64,000 bases of DNA. It comes from Terrabacter sp. 28. GTDB taxonomy: Bacteria > Actinomycetota > Actinomycetes > Actinomycetales > Dermatophilaceae. Position 1 is the stretch's first letter, and each line of letters begins with the position of its first letter. The stretch covers positions 30,914 through 94,913 of the forward strand of contig JYOE01000031.1 of assembly GCA_000955875.1 (NCBI GenBank), in the 5' to 3' direction. Below, in pieces: positions 24,653 through 32,817 of the stretch. Position numbers and translations under genes: made by a program. The notes under the pieces were generated by a model that was not told where the DNA came from, made no database searches, and saw only the letters and a list, made by a program, of their open reading frames with translations.

Positions 24653-25804
24653 GTGAGCCCGATGACGGCGGCCGACCGCAAGCGCTTTCGCCGGGCGCGG
24701 ATGGCCGCCCTCGGGCTCGCCCCCGCTCTGGGCGGTCCCGCCTGCCCGGTGTCGGCCCTCGACGTGGCCCGCAGCCTCGGCGCCCTCCAGGCCCAGGACT
24801 ACGGCAGCGGCGTCTGGTCGCTCGGCGTGCGCTCGGGCCTCACCCTCGCCGAGGTCGAGCAGGCCGTCGAGCGCCGTGAGATCGTTCGCACCTGGCCGAT
24901 GCGCGGCACCATCCACTGGGTGCCGGCCGAGGACGCCCGTTGGATGTGCCAACTGCTCGCGGCCCCGCGCAGCACGGCGCTCGCCACCCGCTACGCCCAG
25001 CTGGGCATCGGCGAGTCCGACATCGAGCTCTCCGGGCGCCTCTTCGAGGAGCACCTGGCCGAGCCGATGAGCCGCCCCGACGTCGTCGCGCTGCTCGTCG
25101 ACGCCGGCATCGACCCCACCGACCAGCGGGCCTACCACCTCGTGGGTCACCACTGCATGACCGGGCTGCTCTGCCAGGGGCCCGTCATCGGGAAGCAGCC
25201 CAGCTTCGTGCTCATCGACAGCTGGGTTCCCCACTCGCGCAAGCTGTCTCGCGAGGAGGGGCTGGCAGTCATGGCCGAGAGGTACCTCCGCGGCCACGGC
25301 CCGGTCACCGAGAAGGACTTCGCGGGCTGGCTGCTCAAGCCTCTCGGGATCGCGCGCGAAGCACTCGCCCTCGTCGAGCAGCAGGTCGTCCGCGAGCAGC
25401 TCGACGGCCAGGTGTGGCTGTCGCACGTCGACGCGGCCCAAGATCCCGCTGGCGGCTCGGACGCGCCGGAAGCCTTGGGGCACAGCGGAGTCCACCTGCT
25501 GCCGCAGTGGGACGAGTTCCTCCTCGGCTACAAGACCCGTGACGTCACGCTGCCGCCCGAGCACTTCCACCGGGTCGTCCCGGGCCGCAACATGGTCTTC
25601 AAGCCCACCCTCGTTGTCGACGGCGAGGTGGCCGGCACGTGGCGACGTCGGCAACGGTCGCGCCAGACGGTGCTCGAGGTCCTGCCGTTCGTGCCGCTGG
25701 GCAAGGCGAGGGGGCGCGGCGTGGAGCGGGCGGCGACGGCATACGGCCGGTTCCTCGGAGCCGACGTCGACGTCGTGTGCCTCGACACCGCTGAGGTGGG
25801 CTGA
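24653..25804 (+). CDS. Winged-helix DNA-binding protein, AlkZ/YcaQ-like (HTH_42 family)
   Basis: 383-aa protein of the HTH_42 superfamily. Family landmarks include RTWPMRGTIHWV (residues 80-95), LLPQWDEFLLGYKTR and GTWRRRQRS. Some members (AlkZ, YcaQ) are DNA glycosylases that unhook bulky adducts or interstrand crosslinks and carry a Gln-x-Gln or Gln-x-Asp catalytic motif near the N-terminus. Here LQAQD gives Gln46-Ala-Gln48, matching the AlkZ form at the expected place. A repair glycosylase is the best guess; substrate is unknown. It starts 1 bp after dnaE and abuts the next synthase gene, so the three genes are probably co-transcribed. Confidence 0.75.
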   Translation: MSPMTAADRKRFRRARMAALGLAPALGGPACPVSALDVARSLGALQAQDYGSGVWSLGVRSGLTLAEVEQAVERREIVRTWPMRGTIHWVPAEDARWMCQLLAAPRSTALATRYAQLGIGESDIELSGRLFEEHLAEPMSRPDVVALLVDAGIDPTDQRAYHLVGHHCMTGLLCQGPVIGKQPSFVLIDSWVPHSRKLSREEGLAVMAERYLRGHGPVTEKDFAGWLLKPLGIAREALALVEQQVVREQLDGQVWLSHVDAAQDPAGGSDAPEALGHSGVHLLPQWDEFLLGYKTRDVTLPPEHFHRVVPGRNMVFKPTLVVDGEVAGTWRRRQRSRQTVLEVLPFVPLGKARGRGVERAATAYGRFLGADVDVVCLDTAEVG

Positions 25805-26770
25805 GTGGCACGTGGTGCCATCCCGCCGTCTCCGCTGCGCCCGCGCCACGGCGTCGACGCCCAACGCTTCCGTATGCCGCAGGGTGGGCCGTGGTCGTCC
25901 CTGCGCGACCACCTCGTGGAGCGGCTCGCCCCCGGGCTGCCGCCCGACGAGGTCGACCGCATGCTGGTGACCGGCGAGTTCGTCGACGCCGCCGGGACGC
26001 CCGTCCAACCGGACGCTCCGTTCGTGCCGCAGTCGGTCGTGTGGGCCCACCGCGACCTGCCGGTCGAGGTGGCCCACCCCGAGGAGCTCGTCGTCCTCCA
26101 CCGTGACGACCGCATCGTCGTCATCGACAAGCCGCACGACATGGCGACGATGCCGCGCGGCCGCCACGTCGTGCAGAGCGCGCTCGCTCGCACGCGGGTG
26201 CTCACCGGGCTCGACCGGCTGACCCCTGCCCATCGGCTCGACCGGCCCACGGCGGGCGTGCTGATGTTCACGACCGAGCAGCGGTGGCGCGGCGCCTACC
26301 AACGGGTCTTCGCGGAAGGACTCGCGCACAAGGAGTACCTCGCTGTCGCTCCCGTGCGCGACGACCTCGCCCTCCCGCTCGTGCGACGCACGCACCTGGT
26401 CAAGCAGCACGGCACCCACCAGGCCCACGAGGTCCCGGGAGCCGAGCACAACGCCGAGACGCTCGTCGAGCTGCTCGACACGGCCCGAGGCCTCCGCGCC
26501 GAGTCGGGCGACGAGGTCGGGCTCTACCGCCTGACGCCTCGTACGGGGCGCACCCACCAGCTGCGCTGCCAGCTCGACGGTCTCGGCATCCCGATCCTCG
26601 ACGACCCGCTCTACCCGGTCGAGGTCGACGTGGCCCTCGACGACTTCTCCCGGCCCCTGCAGCTGCTCGCCGCCGTCCTGGCCTTCGACGACCCCGTCGA
26701 CGGCCGACCCCGGCGGTTCGTCACGCGGCGTCGGCTGGCGGCCTGGCCCGGCCCCTGGCCGGCCCTCTGA
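25805..26770 (+). CDS. RluA-family RNA pseudouridine synthase (second paralogue)
   Basis: 321-aa pseudouridine synthase with catalytic Asp146 in AHRLDRPTAG and the GRTHQLRCQL motif near residue 250. The N-terminal region is not a clear S4 domain, though LRDHLVERLAPGL could be a degenerate one. It differs strongly from the RluD-like protein at 20013. GTG 25805 follows directly on the stop of the winged-helix gene. RNA target unknown. Confidence 0.8.
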   Translation: MARGAIPPSPLRPRHGVDAQRFRMPQGGPWSSLRDHLVERLAPGLPPDEVDRMLVTGEFVDAAGTPVQPDAPFVPQSVVWAHRDLPVEVAHPEELVVLHRDDRIVVIDKPHDMATMPRGRHVVQSALARTRVLTGLDRLTPAHRLDRPTAGVLMFTTEQRWRGAYQRVFAEGLAHKEYLAVAPVRDDLALPLVRRTHLVKQHGTHQAHEVPGAEHNAETLVELLDTARGLRAESGDEVGLYRLTPRTGRTHQLRCQLDGLGIPILDDPLYPVEVDVALDDFSRPLQLLAAVLAFDDPVDGRPRRFVTRRRLAAWPGPWPAL

Positions 26771-26800
26771 TCGTCCCTCTGATCGTCCCTCCGATCGTCG
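26765..26800 (+). repeat. 12-bp tandem repeat (x3) at the end of the second RluA gene
   Basis: Units CTCTGATCGTCC, CTCTGATCGTCC and CTCCGATCGTCG run across the stop codon (26768-26770) into the gap. The second unit carries another in-frame TGA. The rest of this 161-bp gap holds TAGGGT (26881-26886), a possible -10 for the nuclease, and its Shine-Dalgarno GGGAGG just before 26932. Confidence 0.6.
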
Positions 26801-26931
26801 TCGAGGCGGAGCCGCTTCCCTGTCACCGGCCGTTCAGCAGGGCGACGGGATCTCGACGCGCGAGACGGCGGGACCCCGTCTAGGGTGACCCGCAGACCGA
26901 GCGGAAGAGCCGGTCCCAGGGAGGATCTTCA

Positions 26932-29900
26932 ATGCGTCAATCTCGTCCTGCCCTGCGTCGGGTCGCCGCGGTCACCACCGCTGCGCTCGCCGTGGGCATC
27001 ACCCCCTTCGTCGCGGCCGGACCGGCCTCAGCGGCACCCCCGAGCGAGCTGTTCTTCAGCGAGTACGTCGAGGGCTCGAGCAACAACAAGGCTCTCGAGA
27101 TCTACAACGGCACCGGGGCCACGGTCGACCTCGCCGCGGCCGGCTACACCGTGTTCATGTCGTTCAACGGTGGCACCACGACCGGCACGGTGCCGCTGAC
27201 CGGAAGCGTCGCCAACGGCGACGTGTACGTCTTGGCCGCCTCGACCGCGTCTGCCCAGATCCTCGCGCAGGCGGACCAGACGACCTCTGCGTCGCTGTAC
27301 AACGGCGACGACGCGATCGTCCTCCGGAAGGGTTCCGCGTCGGTCGACGTCATCGGGCAGATCGGGGTCGACCCCGGCTCCGAGTGGGGTTCCGGCCTCA
27401 CCTCGACCATGGACAACACCCTGCGCCGCAAGGCGTCGGTCACCGCTGGCGACACGAACGGCTCCGACGCCTTCGACCCCGCCGCACAGTGGGACGGCTA
27501 CGCCGTCGACACCTTCGACGGCCTCGGCAGCCACGCGGTCGACAGCGGTCCGGCGGACGACGTGGCGCCCACCGTCTCCTCGACCACGCCGAGCCAGGGC
27601 AGCACGAACGTCGTTCCCGGTGCGAACGTCTCGGTCACGTTCTCCGAGCCGGTCACCGCTCCTGCCAGCGCGTTCTCCCTCGTCTGCTCGGTGGGCGGTG
27701 CGAGGGCCTTCACGCTGAGCCAGACGGCGCAGACGACCTACACGCTCGACCCGACCTCGGACTTCGCAGCCGGCGACTCCTGCACCCTGACCGTCTCGGG
27801 CGGTGCTGTCGCCGACGTCGACTCCATCGACCCGCCCGACACCCTCGCGGCCGACTTCGTGCTGCGCTTCTCCACGCCGGCCGGCAACCCCTGCGAGGCG
27901 TCGATCACGCCGATCCCCGAGATCCAGGGCACCGGAGCCACGAGCCCGCTCGTCGGCCGCTCGGTGACGACGCGCGGCGTCGTCGTGGGCGACTACGAGG
28001 GCGCGTCACCGGCGCTGCGCGGCTTCTTCATCCAGGACCCGGCCGGTGACGACGACCACGCGACGTCAGACGGCCTCTTCGTCTTCGAGGGCAGCAACGC
28101 CGACACCGTCAAGGTGGGCGACCTCGTCACGGTGACGGGCGCCGTCGGCGAGAACCAGGGCCAGACCCAGATCAGCCTGCCGCCCGGGGCCGCGCCGTCC
28201 GTGTGCGGCACCGGCTCCGTGACGCCAGCCGAGGTCCGTCTTCCCGTCGAGTCCGCCACGACCCTCGAGCAGTTCGAGGGCATGCTCGTGACGCTCCCGC
28301 AGCCGATGAGCGTCACCGAGCACTTCCAGCTCGGTCGCTTCGGCCAGGTGACGCTCTCGCAGGGCGGCCGCCTCGAGCAGCCGACCAACGTGGCCGCACC
28401 GGGTGCCGACGCAGCCGCGGTCCAGACCGCCAACAACCTGCGCAAGATCATCCTCGACGACACCTCGCAGGCCCAGAACGTCGACCCCATCGTCTTCGGG
28501 CGCGGTGGTCAGGCCCTCACGGCCGGCAACACGCTGCGCGGTGGTGACACCGTCACCGGTCTCAAGGGTGTGCTCACCTTCACCTGGGGTGGCAACAGCT
28601 CGAGCCCGAACGCCTACCGGATCCGCCCGGTGAACCCCCAGGCGCGCGTCGACTTCCAGCCGACCAACCCGCGGCCGACCAGTGCTCCGGGTGTGGGCGG
28701 GCAGACCCGCGTCGTGGGCATGAACCTGCTGAACTTCTTCAACACCCTCGACACCACGGGCAACAACTGCACCGGGGGCACGACCGGCGCGCCGATGGAC
28801 TGCCGCGGCGCCAACACCACCGCCGAGTTCGACCGGCAGTGGCGCAAGACGGTTGCGGCCGTCTCCGGCACGGAGGCGGACGTCGTCGCCTTCATGGAGA
28901 TGGAGAACGACGGCTACGGAGCCACGAGTGCCGAGCAGTTCCTCGTCGACCGGCTCAACGAGGCCGACGGGGAGGGCACGTGGTCGTTCATCGACGCGGA
29001 CGCCCGCACGGGCCAGGTCGACGCGCTGGGCAGCGACGCGATCAAGGTCGGCATGCTCTACAAGCCGAAGGCCGTGACGCCGGTCGGCACCACGGCAGCG
29101 CTCAACACCGTCGACTTCGTCAATGGTGGCGACTCCGCCCCGCGCAACCGCCCGTCCCTGGCGCAGGCCTTCCGCGACAACACGACCGGCGGCACCTTCG
29201 TGGCCGTGGCCAACCACCTCAAGAGCAAGGGCTCGGCCTGTGCCGCGCCCGACGCCGGCGACGGCCAGGGCAACTGCAACGCCGTCCGGGTGCGCTCGGC
29301 CCAGCTCCTCGCAGAGTGGCTCGCCGGCGACCCGACCGGCACGGGTGACCCCGACGTGCTCGTCCTGGGCGACATGAACTCCTACGCCAAGGAGGACCCG
29401 ATCACCATGCTCGAGAAGGCCGGGTTCACCAACCTCATCGAGCAGCGCAACGGGCGCGAGGCCTACTCGTACGCCTTCGACGGGCAGTGGGGCTACCTCG
29501 ACCACGCGCTCGGCTCGGCCTCGATCGGCGGTCAGGTGGCCGGGGTGGCCGACTGGCACATCAACGCCGACGAGCCGTCGATCCTCGACTACAACACCGA
29601 GTTCAAGACGGCGAACCAGATCGGCACGCTGTACGCGCCGGACGAGTACCGCATCTCCGACCACGACCCGGTCGTCGTCGGTCTGGACCTGACGAACGCC
29701 GCCCCCGTCGTCGGCGACGTCACGGGGCCGTCGGCCGCGACCTCGGTCGGCAGCCCGGTGGAGGTCGGTGCGACCTTCTCCGACGCGGACCGCCTCGACA
29801 CCCACACCGCGTCGATCTCCTGGGGCGACGGCGCCGTGACCGCCGGCACCGTCGCGGGCCCGGCGGCCGCCGGCAACCACGTCTACACGGCTGCCGGCGA

Positions 29901-30363
29901 GTACACGGTGACGGTCACCGTCACCGACCAGTGGGGTCACAGCGACGCGGGCACGACGACCGTCGTGGTCTACGATCGCGCGGCCGGGTTCCTCACGGGC
30001 GGCGGCTGGTTCACGTCGCCGAAGGGCGCCGTGACCGGCGACCCCGCCGCCACGGGCAAGGCACAGTTCGAGGTGTCGGCGCAGTACGCCGCGGGTGCGA
30101 CCCGGCTCGACGGCTCCCTCACGCTGGCGACGCCCGGGCTCACGCTCGCCTCCACGGGCCTCGACTGGCTCGTCGTGACGGGCGACACCGCGCGCCTCGC
30201 CGGCACCGCCACCGTCGGCGGCCTGCCGGGCCGCCGGTTCGAGGTGACCGCGGTCGACGCGGCCAGTGGCGACACGATGCGTGTCGTCGTGCGCGACGCC
30301 TCGGGCGCGGTCGTCTACGACAGCGGCACCCAGCGCGTCCAGGGCCAGGTCAAGGTCCACTGA
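26932..30363 (+). CDS. Secreted ExeM/NucH-type extracellular endonuclease
   Basis: A large exported nuclease of 1143 aa. Domains in order: signal peptide (residues 1-34, cut after GPASA), a lamin-tail-like domain (SELFFSEYVEGSSNNKALEI), a Big_5-type Ig domain (about 205-315), an OB-fold region (about 320-560), an endonuclease/exonuclease/phosphatase domain (about 595-925), a PKD domain (about 925-1010), and a C-terminal module (TGGGWFTSP) seen in other secreted actinobacterial proteins. EEP catalytic motifs: MEMENDGYG, ANHLKSKG, LGDMNSY and ISDHDPV. It likely digests extracellular DNA. ATG 26932 has GGGAGG upstream. No sortase signal or C-terminal anchor was found. Confidence 0.9.
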   Translation: MRQSRPALRRVAAVTTAALAVGITPFVAAGPASAAPPSELFFSEYVEGSSNNKALEIYNGTGATVDLAAAGYTVFMSFNGGTTTGTVPLTGSVANGDVYVLAASTASAQILAQADQTTSASLYNGDDAIVLRKGSASVDVIGQIGVDPGSEWGSGLTSTMDNTLRRKASVTAGDTNGSDAFDPAAQWDGYAVDTFDGLGSHAVDSGPADDVAPTVSSTTPSQGSTNVVPGANVSVTFSEPVTAPASAFSLVCSVGGARAFTLSQTAQTTYTLDPTSDFAAGDSCTLTVSGGAVADVDSIDPPDTLAADFVLRFSTPAGNPCEASITPIPEIQGTGATSPLVGRSVTTRGVVVGDYEGASPALRGFFIQDPAGDDDHATSDGLFVFEGSNADTVKVGDLVTVTGAVGENQGQTQISLPPGAAPSVCGTGSVTPAEVRLPVESATTLEQFEGMLVTLPQPMSVTEHFQLGRFGQVTLSQGGRLEQPTNVAAPGADAAAVQTANNLRKIILDDTSQAQNVDPIVFGRGGQALTAGNTLRGGDTVTGLKGVLTFTWGGNSSSPNAYRIRPVNPQARVDFQPTNPRPTSAPGVGGQTRVVGMNLLNFFNTLDTTGNNCTGGTTGAPMDCRGANTTAEFDRQWRKTVAAVSGTEADVVAFMEMENDGYGATSAEQFLVDRLNEADGEGTWSFIDADARTGQVDALGSDAIKVGMLYKPKAVTPVGTTAALNTVDFVNGGDSAPRNRPSLAQAFRDNTTGGTFVAVANHLKSKGSACAAPDAGDGQGNCNAVRVRSAQLLAEWLAGDPTGTGDPDVLVLGDMNSYAKEDPITMLEKAGFTNLIEQRNGREAYSYAFDGQWGYLDHALGSASIGGQVAGVADWHINADEPSILDYNTEFKTANQIGTLYAPDEYRISDHDPVVVGLDLTNAAPVVGDVTGPSAATSVGSPVEVGATFSDADRLDTHTASISWGDGAVTAGTVAGPAAAGNHVYTAAGEYTVTVTVTDQWGHSDAGTTTVVVYDRAAGFLTGGGWFTSPKGAVTGDPAATGKAQFEVSAQYAAGATRLDGSLTLATPGLTLASTGLDWLVVTGDTARLAGTATVGGLPGRRFEVTAVDAASGDTMRVVVRDASGAVVYDSGTQRVQGQVKVH

Positions 30364-30382
30364 CCGGGTCAGGCGCTGGAGC

Positions 30383-30413
30383 ACGGCCCGGGATCCTCGT
30401 GATCCCGGGCCGT
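30383..30413 (+). terminator. Terminator hairpin after the secreted nuclease
   Basis: A perfect 13-bp stem (30383-30395 with 30401-30413) around the loop ctcgt, rich in GC, with no U-tract. It lies 20 nt after the stop codon and immediately before the nitroreductase remnant. Confidence 0.75.
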
Positions 30414-30416
30414 CCC

Positions 30417-30620
30417 ACATCAACCGGACGCCACTGACGTACCTCCGGCGTGGCCCCGACTGGGTGGTGGCAGCCTCGAACGGCGGCGCCGACTGGGAGC
30501 CCGGCTGGTGGCTAGCACCCGTGGCGCCGGCTCGACGAGCACGTCTTCGAGGACGACGGCTACCAGGCCAAGGTCAGCCGCACGATCGCCCTGGTCGTGC
30601 TCGCTCGCGTGACCGCCTGA
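30417..30620 (+). pseudogene. Remnant of an F420-dependent nitroreductase-family (DUF385) gene
   Basis: Two pieces of one protein family occur in different frames. The first (frame of 30416, about 30426-30510) reads TPLTYLRRGPDWVVAASNGG then ADWEPGWWL, matching the core of deazaflavin-dependent nitroreductase-like proteins. The second (30522-30620) reads WRRLDEHVFEDDGYQAKVSR then TIALVVLARVTA and stop, matching the family C-terminus (YQAxTxRxIPVVxL). The roughly 25-40 residues usually between them are missing and the frame changes, and the N-terminal half is absent. No start or ribosome site exists. Family matching is from memory and needs a search. Confidence 0.7.
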
Positions 30621-30663
30621 CGCGGCCGCGACCCGGCTGCCCAGGGAGTCGACCCCGTCCTCC

Positions 30664-30669
30664 TAGACT
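30664..30669 (+). promoter_or_regulatory. Leaderless -10 element of the oligopeptidase gene
   Basis: TAGACT is 6 nt before ATG 30676 with no Shine-Dalgarno sequence between them, so transcription probably starts at or within a base or two of the initiation codon. Confidence 0.55.
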
Positions 30670-30675
30670 GCTCGG

Positions 30676-32784
30676 ATGCTGGAGCCCCCCGTCGCGCGTC
30701 GCGACCCCGTCGTCCGCGAGCACCACGGCGACCGCTTCGAGGACCCGTACGCCTGGATGGCGGACCGCGACGGTGACGAGCTGCGCGAGCTGCTCGCCGC
30801 CGAGAACGCGTGGGCGACCCAGTGCACCGAGCACCTGCGGCCCCTCGCCGACCAGGTCTTCGAGGAGTTCCGCTCGCGGATCGAGGAGACCGACCTCTCG
30901 GTGCCGGTGCGCCACGACCGCTGGTGGTACTACTCGCGCACCGTCGAGGGCGAGCAGTACGCCGTCGAGGCTCGGGTGCTCGCGGCAGACCATCCGCAGC
31001 GTCCCGTGCTCGAGGACGGCCGCCCGCCGGCGGGGGAGCAGGTGCTGCTCGACCAGAACGTGGAAGGCCGCGACCACGAGTTCTTCGCCGTCGGAGCCAG
31101 CGAGGTGTCGCCCGCGGGGGACCTGCTCGCGTATGCCGTCGACGTCGTGGGCGACGAGCGCTACGACGTGCACGTGCGGCGCATCGCGGACGGGGAGCAG
31201 CTCGACGACTCGGTCCGCCGCACCGGTGGCTCGCTGGCGTGGTCTCTCGACCAGCGCCAGCTCTTCTACACCAAGGTCGACGACGCGTGGCGCCCGCACC
31301 AGGTGTGGCGTCACGAGGTCGGCACCCCCGCAGAGGCCGACGTGCTGGTCCACGAGGAGACGGACGAGCGGTTCTTCGTCGGGGTCGGCACCTCGCGCGA
31401 CGACCGACTCGTCATCATCGCCATCGGCTCGAAGACGACGAGCGAGTTCCGCCTCCTCGACGCCGACGACCCGTTGGGCAGGCCCCGGGTCGTCGCGCCA
31501 CGCAGACAGGGTGTCGAGTACGACATCGAGCCGTTCGGCGAGCAGCTGCTCGTCACCCACAACGCGAACCGGGTGAACTTCGAGCTCGCCGTCGCCCCGG
31601 TCACGTGCACCTCGGCCGACGAGTGGGTGCCGTTGGGGGTCACCACTGAGGACGAGTACGTCACGGGCGCGGAGGGTTTCGACGACTTCATCGCCGTCTC
31701 GCTGCGGCGTGAGGGCGGCACGGGCATCCGCGTCGTGCTGCGCGACGCGCAGGCGCCCAACGGCCTCGGCGAGGCGCACGACATCGCGGTCGGTGAGCCC
31801 ATCGGCACGCTGCTCGTCGGCGTCAACCCCGAGGCGAGCACCCGCACGCTGCAGGTCGTGCACGAGTCGCTCGTCACGCCCCGCACGGTCGAGGACTACG
31901 ACGTGCACGCCCGCACCTTCACGCTGCTCAAGCAGCAGCACGTGCGCGGCGATGTCGACCTCGGCCGATACCGGCAGCGGCGCGAGTGGGCCACGGCTCC
32001 GGACGGCACCCGCATCCCGATCTCCGTCGTGCACCGCGACGACGTCGTGGCCGACGGCACCGCACCCGGGCTGCTCAACGCGTACGGTGCCTACGGCATC
32101 GCCAGCGACCCCTGGTTCTCGGTGCTGCGCCTCTCGCTGCTCGACCGTGGCTGGGTCTTCGCGATCGCCCACGTGCGCGGCGGGTCGGAGATGGGTCGGA
32201 CCTGGTACGACGACGGCAAGCTCGAGGCCAAGCCCAACACGTTCAGCGACTTCGTCGCCTGCGCCGACCACCTCATCGAGACCGGCATCGTCGCCCCCGA
32301 CCGGCTTGCGGCAGAGGGTGGTTCGGCCGGTGGCCTGCTCATCGGCGCCGTCGTCAACCAGGCGCCTGACCGCTTCCGGTTCGTCCACGCGCAGGTGCCC
32401 TTCGTCGACGCCCTGAGCTCGGTGCTCGACCCCAGCCTGCCGCTCACGGTCGTCGAGTGGGAGGAGTGGGGCAACCCCGTCGACGACCCGGCGGCATACG
32501 CCCTGATCCGCTCGTACACGCCGTACGAGAACGTGCGCCCGGGCCCCCGGCCGAGCATCCTCGTGACGGCAGGTCTCGACGACACGCGGGTCCTCGTCAC
32601 CGAGCCGGCCAAGTGGGTGGCAGCGATGCGCCACGCCGACCGGGCCGCGCCGGAGGGGACGAGGACGCCGCAGCTGCTCTTCCGCACCGAGATGGCGGCC
32701 GGTCACGGTGGCCGCTCGGGTCGCTACGACCTCTGGCGCCAATGGGCTTGGGAGACGGCCGTGCTCATCGACCAGACGTCGTGA
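30676..32784 (+). CDS. Oligopeptidase B-type S9 serine peptidase
   Basis: Cytoplasmic prolyl-oligopeptidase-family enzyme of 702 aa, with an N-terminal seven-bladed propeller (about residues 70-400) and a C-terminal alpha/beta hydrolase. Catalytic triad: Ser550 in GGSAGG, Asp635/636 in GLDDTRV and His677 in GHGGRSG. The ERGWVFAIAHVRGG-like segment (DRGWVFAIAHVRGGSEMG) is typical of oligopeptidase B (PtrB), which cuts after basic residues in short peptides. No signal peptide. It faces the endonuclease I gene tail to tail. Confidence 0.9.
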   Translation: MLEPPVARRDPVVREHHGDRFEDPYAWMADRDGDELRELLAAENAWATQCTEHLRPLADQVFEEFRSRIEETDLSVPVRHDRWWYYSRTVEGEQYAVEARVLAADHPQRPVLEDGRPPAGEQVLLDQNVEGRDHEFFAVGASEVSPAGDLLAYAVDVVGDERYDVHVRRIADGEQLDDSVRRTGGSLAWSLDQRQLFYTKVDDAWRPHQVWRHEVGTPAEADVLVHEETDERFFVGVGTSRDDRLVIIAIGSKTTSEFRLLDADDPLGRPRVVAPRRQGVEYDIEPFGEQLLVTHNANRVNFELAVAPVTCTSADEWVPLGVTTEDEYVTGAEGFDDFIAVSLRREGGTGIRVVLRDAQAPNGLGEAHDIAVGEPIGTLLVGVNPEASTRTLQVVHESLVTPRTVEDYDVHARTFTLLKQQHVRGDVDLGRYRQRREWATAPDGTRIPISVVHRDDVVADGTAPGLLNAYGAYGIASDPWFSVLRLSLLDRGWVFAIAHVRGGSEMGRTWYDDGKLEAKPNTFSDFVACADHLIETGIVAPDRLAAEGGSAGGLLIGAVVNQAPDRFRFVHAQVPFVDALSSVLDPSLPLTVVEWEEWGNPVDDPAAYALIRSYTPYENVRPGPRPSILVTAGLDDTRVLVTEPAKWVAAMRHADRAAPEGTRTPQLLFRTEMAAGHGGRSGRYDLWRQWAWETAVLIDQTS

Positions 32785-32795
32785 GCACGGCCGTC
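32754..32795. terminator. Bidirectional terminator hairpin between oligopeptidase B and endonuclease I
   Basis: GACGGCCGTGCTCA (32754-32767) and TGAGCACGGCCGTC (32782-32795) are perfect 14-bp arms around a 14-nt loop. The oligopeptidase stop codon (32782-32784) opens the right arm. A shorter CCGCC/GGCGG hairpin (32802-32817) lies just beyond, against the endonuclease stop. Confidence 0.65.
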
Positions 32796-32817
32796 CCGAA
32801 CCCGCCGGTCGTGGCGG

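Noticed and set aside
21046..24681. 1211-aa minus-strand open frame opposite dnaE
   Set aside because: Its translation is a low-complexity Val/Asp/Glu/Arg-rich shadow caused by GC-biased third positions of dnaE; it has no recognisable domain.
26765..26800. 12-bp triple repeat as a regulatory array
   Set aside because: It overlaps the coding end and stop of the preceding gene and is far from the nuclease start; slippage is a simpler explanation.
28066..30423. 785-aa minus-strand open frame opposite the secreted nuclease
   Set aside because: Antisense shadow of a clearly domain-bearing plus-strand gene; composition is Arg/Gly/Val/Asp-rich without motifs.
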